Of a DNA stretch of 32,900 nt, positions 32,877 through 32,900 are shown piece after piece. The DNA is from Rikenellaceae bacterium (GTDB lineage Bacteria > Bacteroidota > Bacteroidia > Bacteroidales > Rikenellaceae): assembly GCA_902362705.1 (NCBI GenBank), contig CABIXK010000011.1, forward strand, positions 1-32,900, in the 5' to 3' direction. Below the pieces are notes generated by a model, which had not been told where the DNA came from, made no database searches, and worked only from the letters and a program-made list of their open reading frames with translations. The position numbers and the translations under genes were made by a program. Position 1 is the stretch's first letter. Each line of letters starts with the position of its first letter.

Positions 32877-32900
32877 GTACCTTTTGCCATCAAAAGGTAC
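32877..32900. repeat. Perfect palindrome at the window edge
   Basis: Arms GTACCTTTTG (32877-32886) and CAAAAGGTAC (32891-32900) surround CCAT. The preceding TTTTGG suggests the stem extends past the window end. Confidence 0.7.

Larger units (their letters stand above)
32393..32900. other. 508-nt intergenic region rich in repeats
   Basis: No gene is supported. It contains the gdhA promoter, a T-rich tract (32565-32600), a small hairpin (CCGGCTC / GAGCCGG near 32603-32619), a 13-nt match GCGGGCCGCAGCC (32619-32631) to the arm of the element at 10776-10788, the second copy of the dispersed repeat and a terminal palindrome cut by the window end. Much of it appears to be one composite intergenic element. 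Confidence 0.7.

Overview
The window reads as a chromosomal segment of a GC-rich member of the Bacteroidetes. The evidence is the recurrent promoter -7 box TAnnTTTG with TTG 18-20 nt upstream, the near absence of Shine-Dalgarno sequences, the gene order mreB-mreC-mreD-mrdA-rodA, rpsF-rpsR-rplI without ssb or priB, and several families common in Bacteroidales (DKNYY repeat protein, dihydroorotate dehydrogenase-like protein, receiver plus PEP-synthase-like fusion). The base composition and gene content suggest Rikenellaceae (Alistipes-like); that placement is inference.

Layout. 1-2560: prfC (release factor 3) and a convergent pirin. 2640-3968: an AT-rich island holding one SIR2-like gene, ending at a tRNA-Pro(GGG). 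4159-7250: a three-gene ABC importer (binding lipoprotein, permease, ATPase) of the iron-chelate/cobalamin class. 7408-7915: tRNA-Glu and rpsT behind one promoter. 8063-8998: an exported DKNYY repeat protein. 9515-10600: rpsF-rpsR-rplI on the minus strand. 10976-12681: thiL and adk, divergent from overlapping promoters. 12852-16808: a minus-strand block with a dihydroorotate dehydrogenase-like protein, then a GNAT-gcvT-lipoprotein operon. 16873-19872: a 999-residue receiver/ATP-grasp fusion. 20053-22398: gpsA-pgi. 22579-30982: the elongasome cluster mreB, mreC, mreD, mrdA and rodA, with a Ca2+ P-type ATPase overlapping the end of rodA. 31052-32392: gdhA. 32393-32900: intergenic repeats.

Most genes are housekeeping. 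MreBCD, PBP2 and RodA form the lateral-wall synthesis machine, and the overlapping stops and starts from mreD through the ATPase imply one transcript with translational coupling. gpsA and pgi sit in central carbon and lipid precursor supply. gcvT belongs to glycine cleavage, and gdhA to ammonium assimilation.

The parts most worth a second look are: the lone AT-rich SIR2-like gene beside tRNA-Pro, with Asn where sirtuins carry the catalytic His; consensus Shine-Dalgarno sequences only before rpsR and rplI; a dispersed intergenic repeat (two 88-nt core copies) lying just past terminator-type sequences; a 147-nt element with 28-bp perfect inverted arms; the receiver/ATP-grasp fusion that lacks the phospho-His domain; and a Pro/Ala-rich insert in the transporter's binding protein. 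No CRISPR array, integrase, transposase or complete multi-gene defence system is visible.
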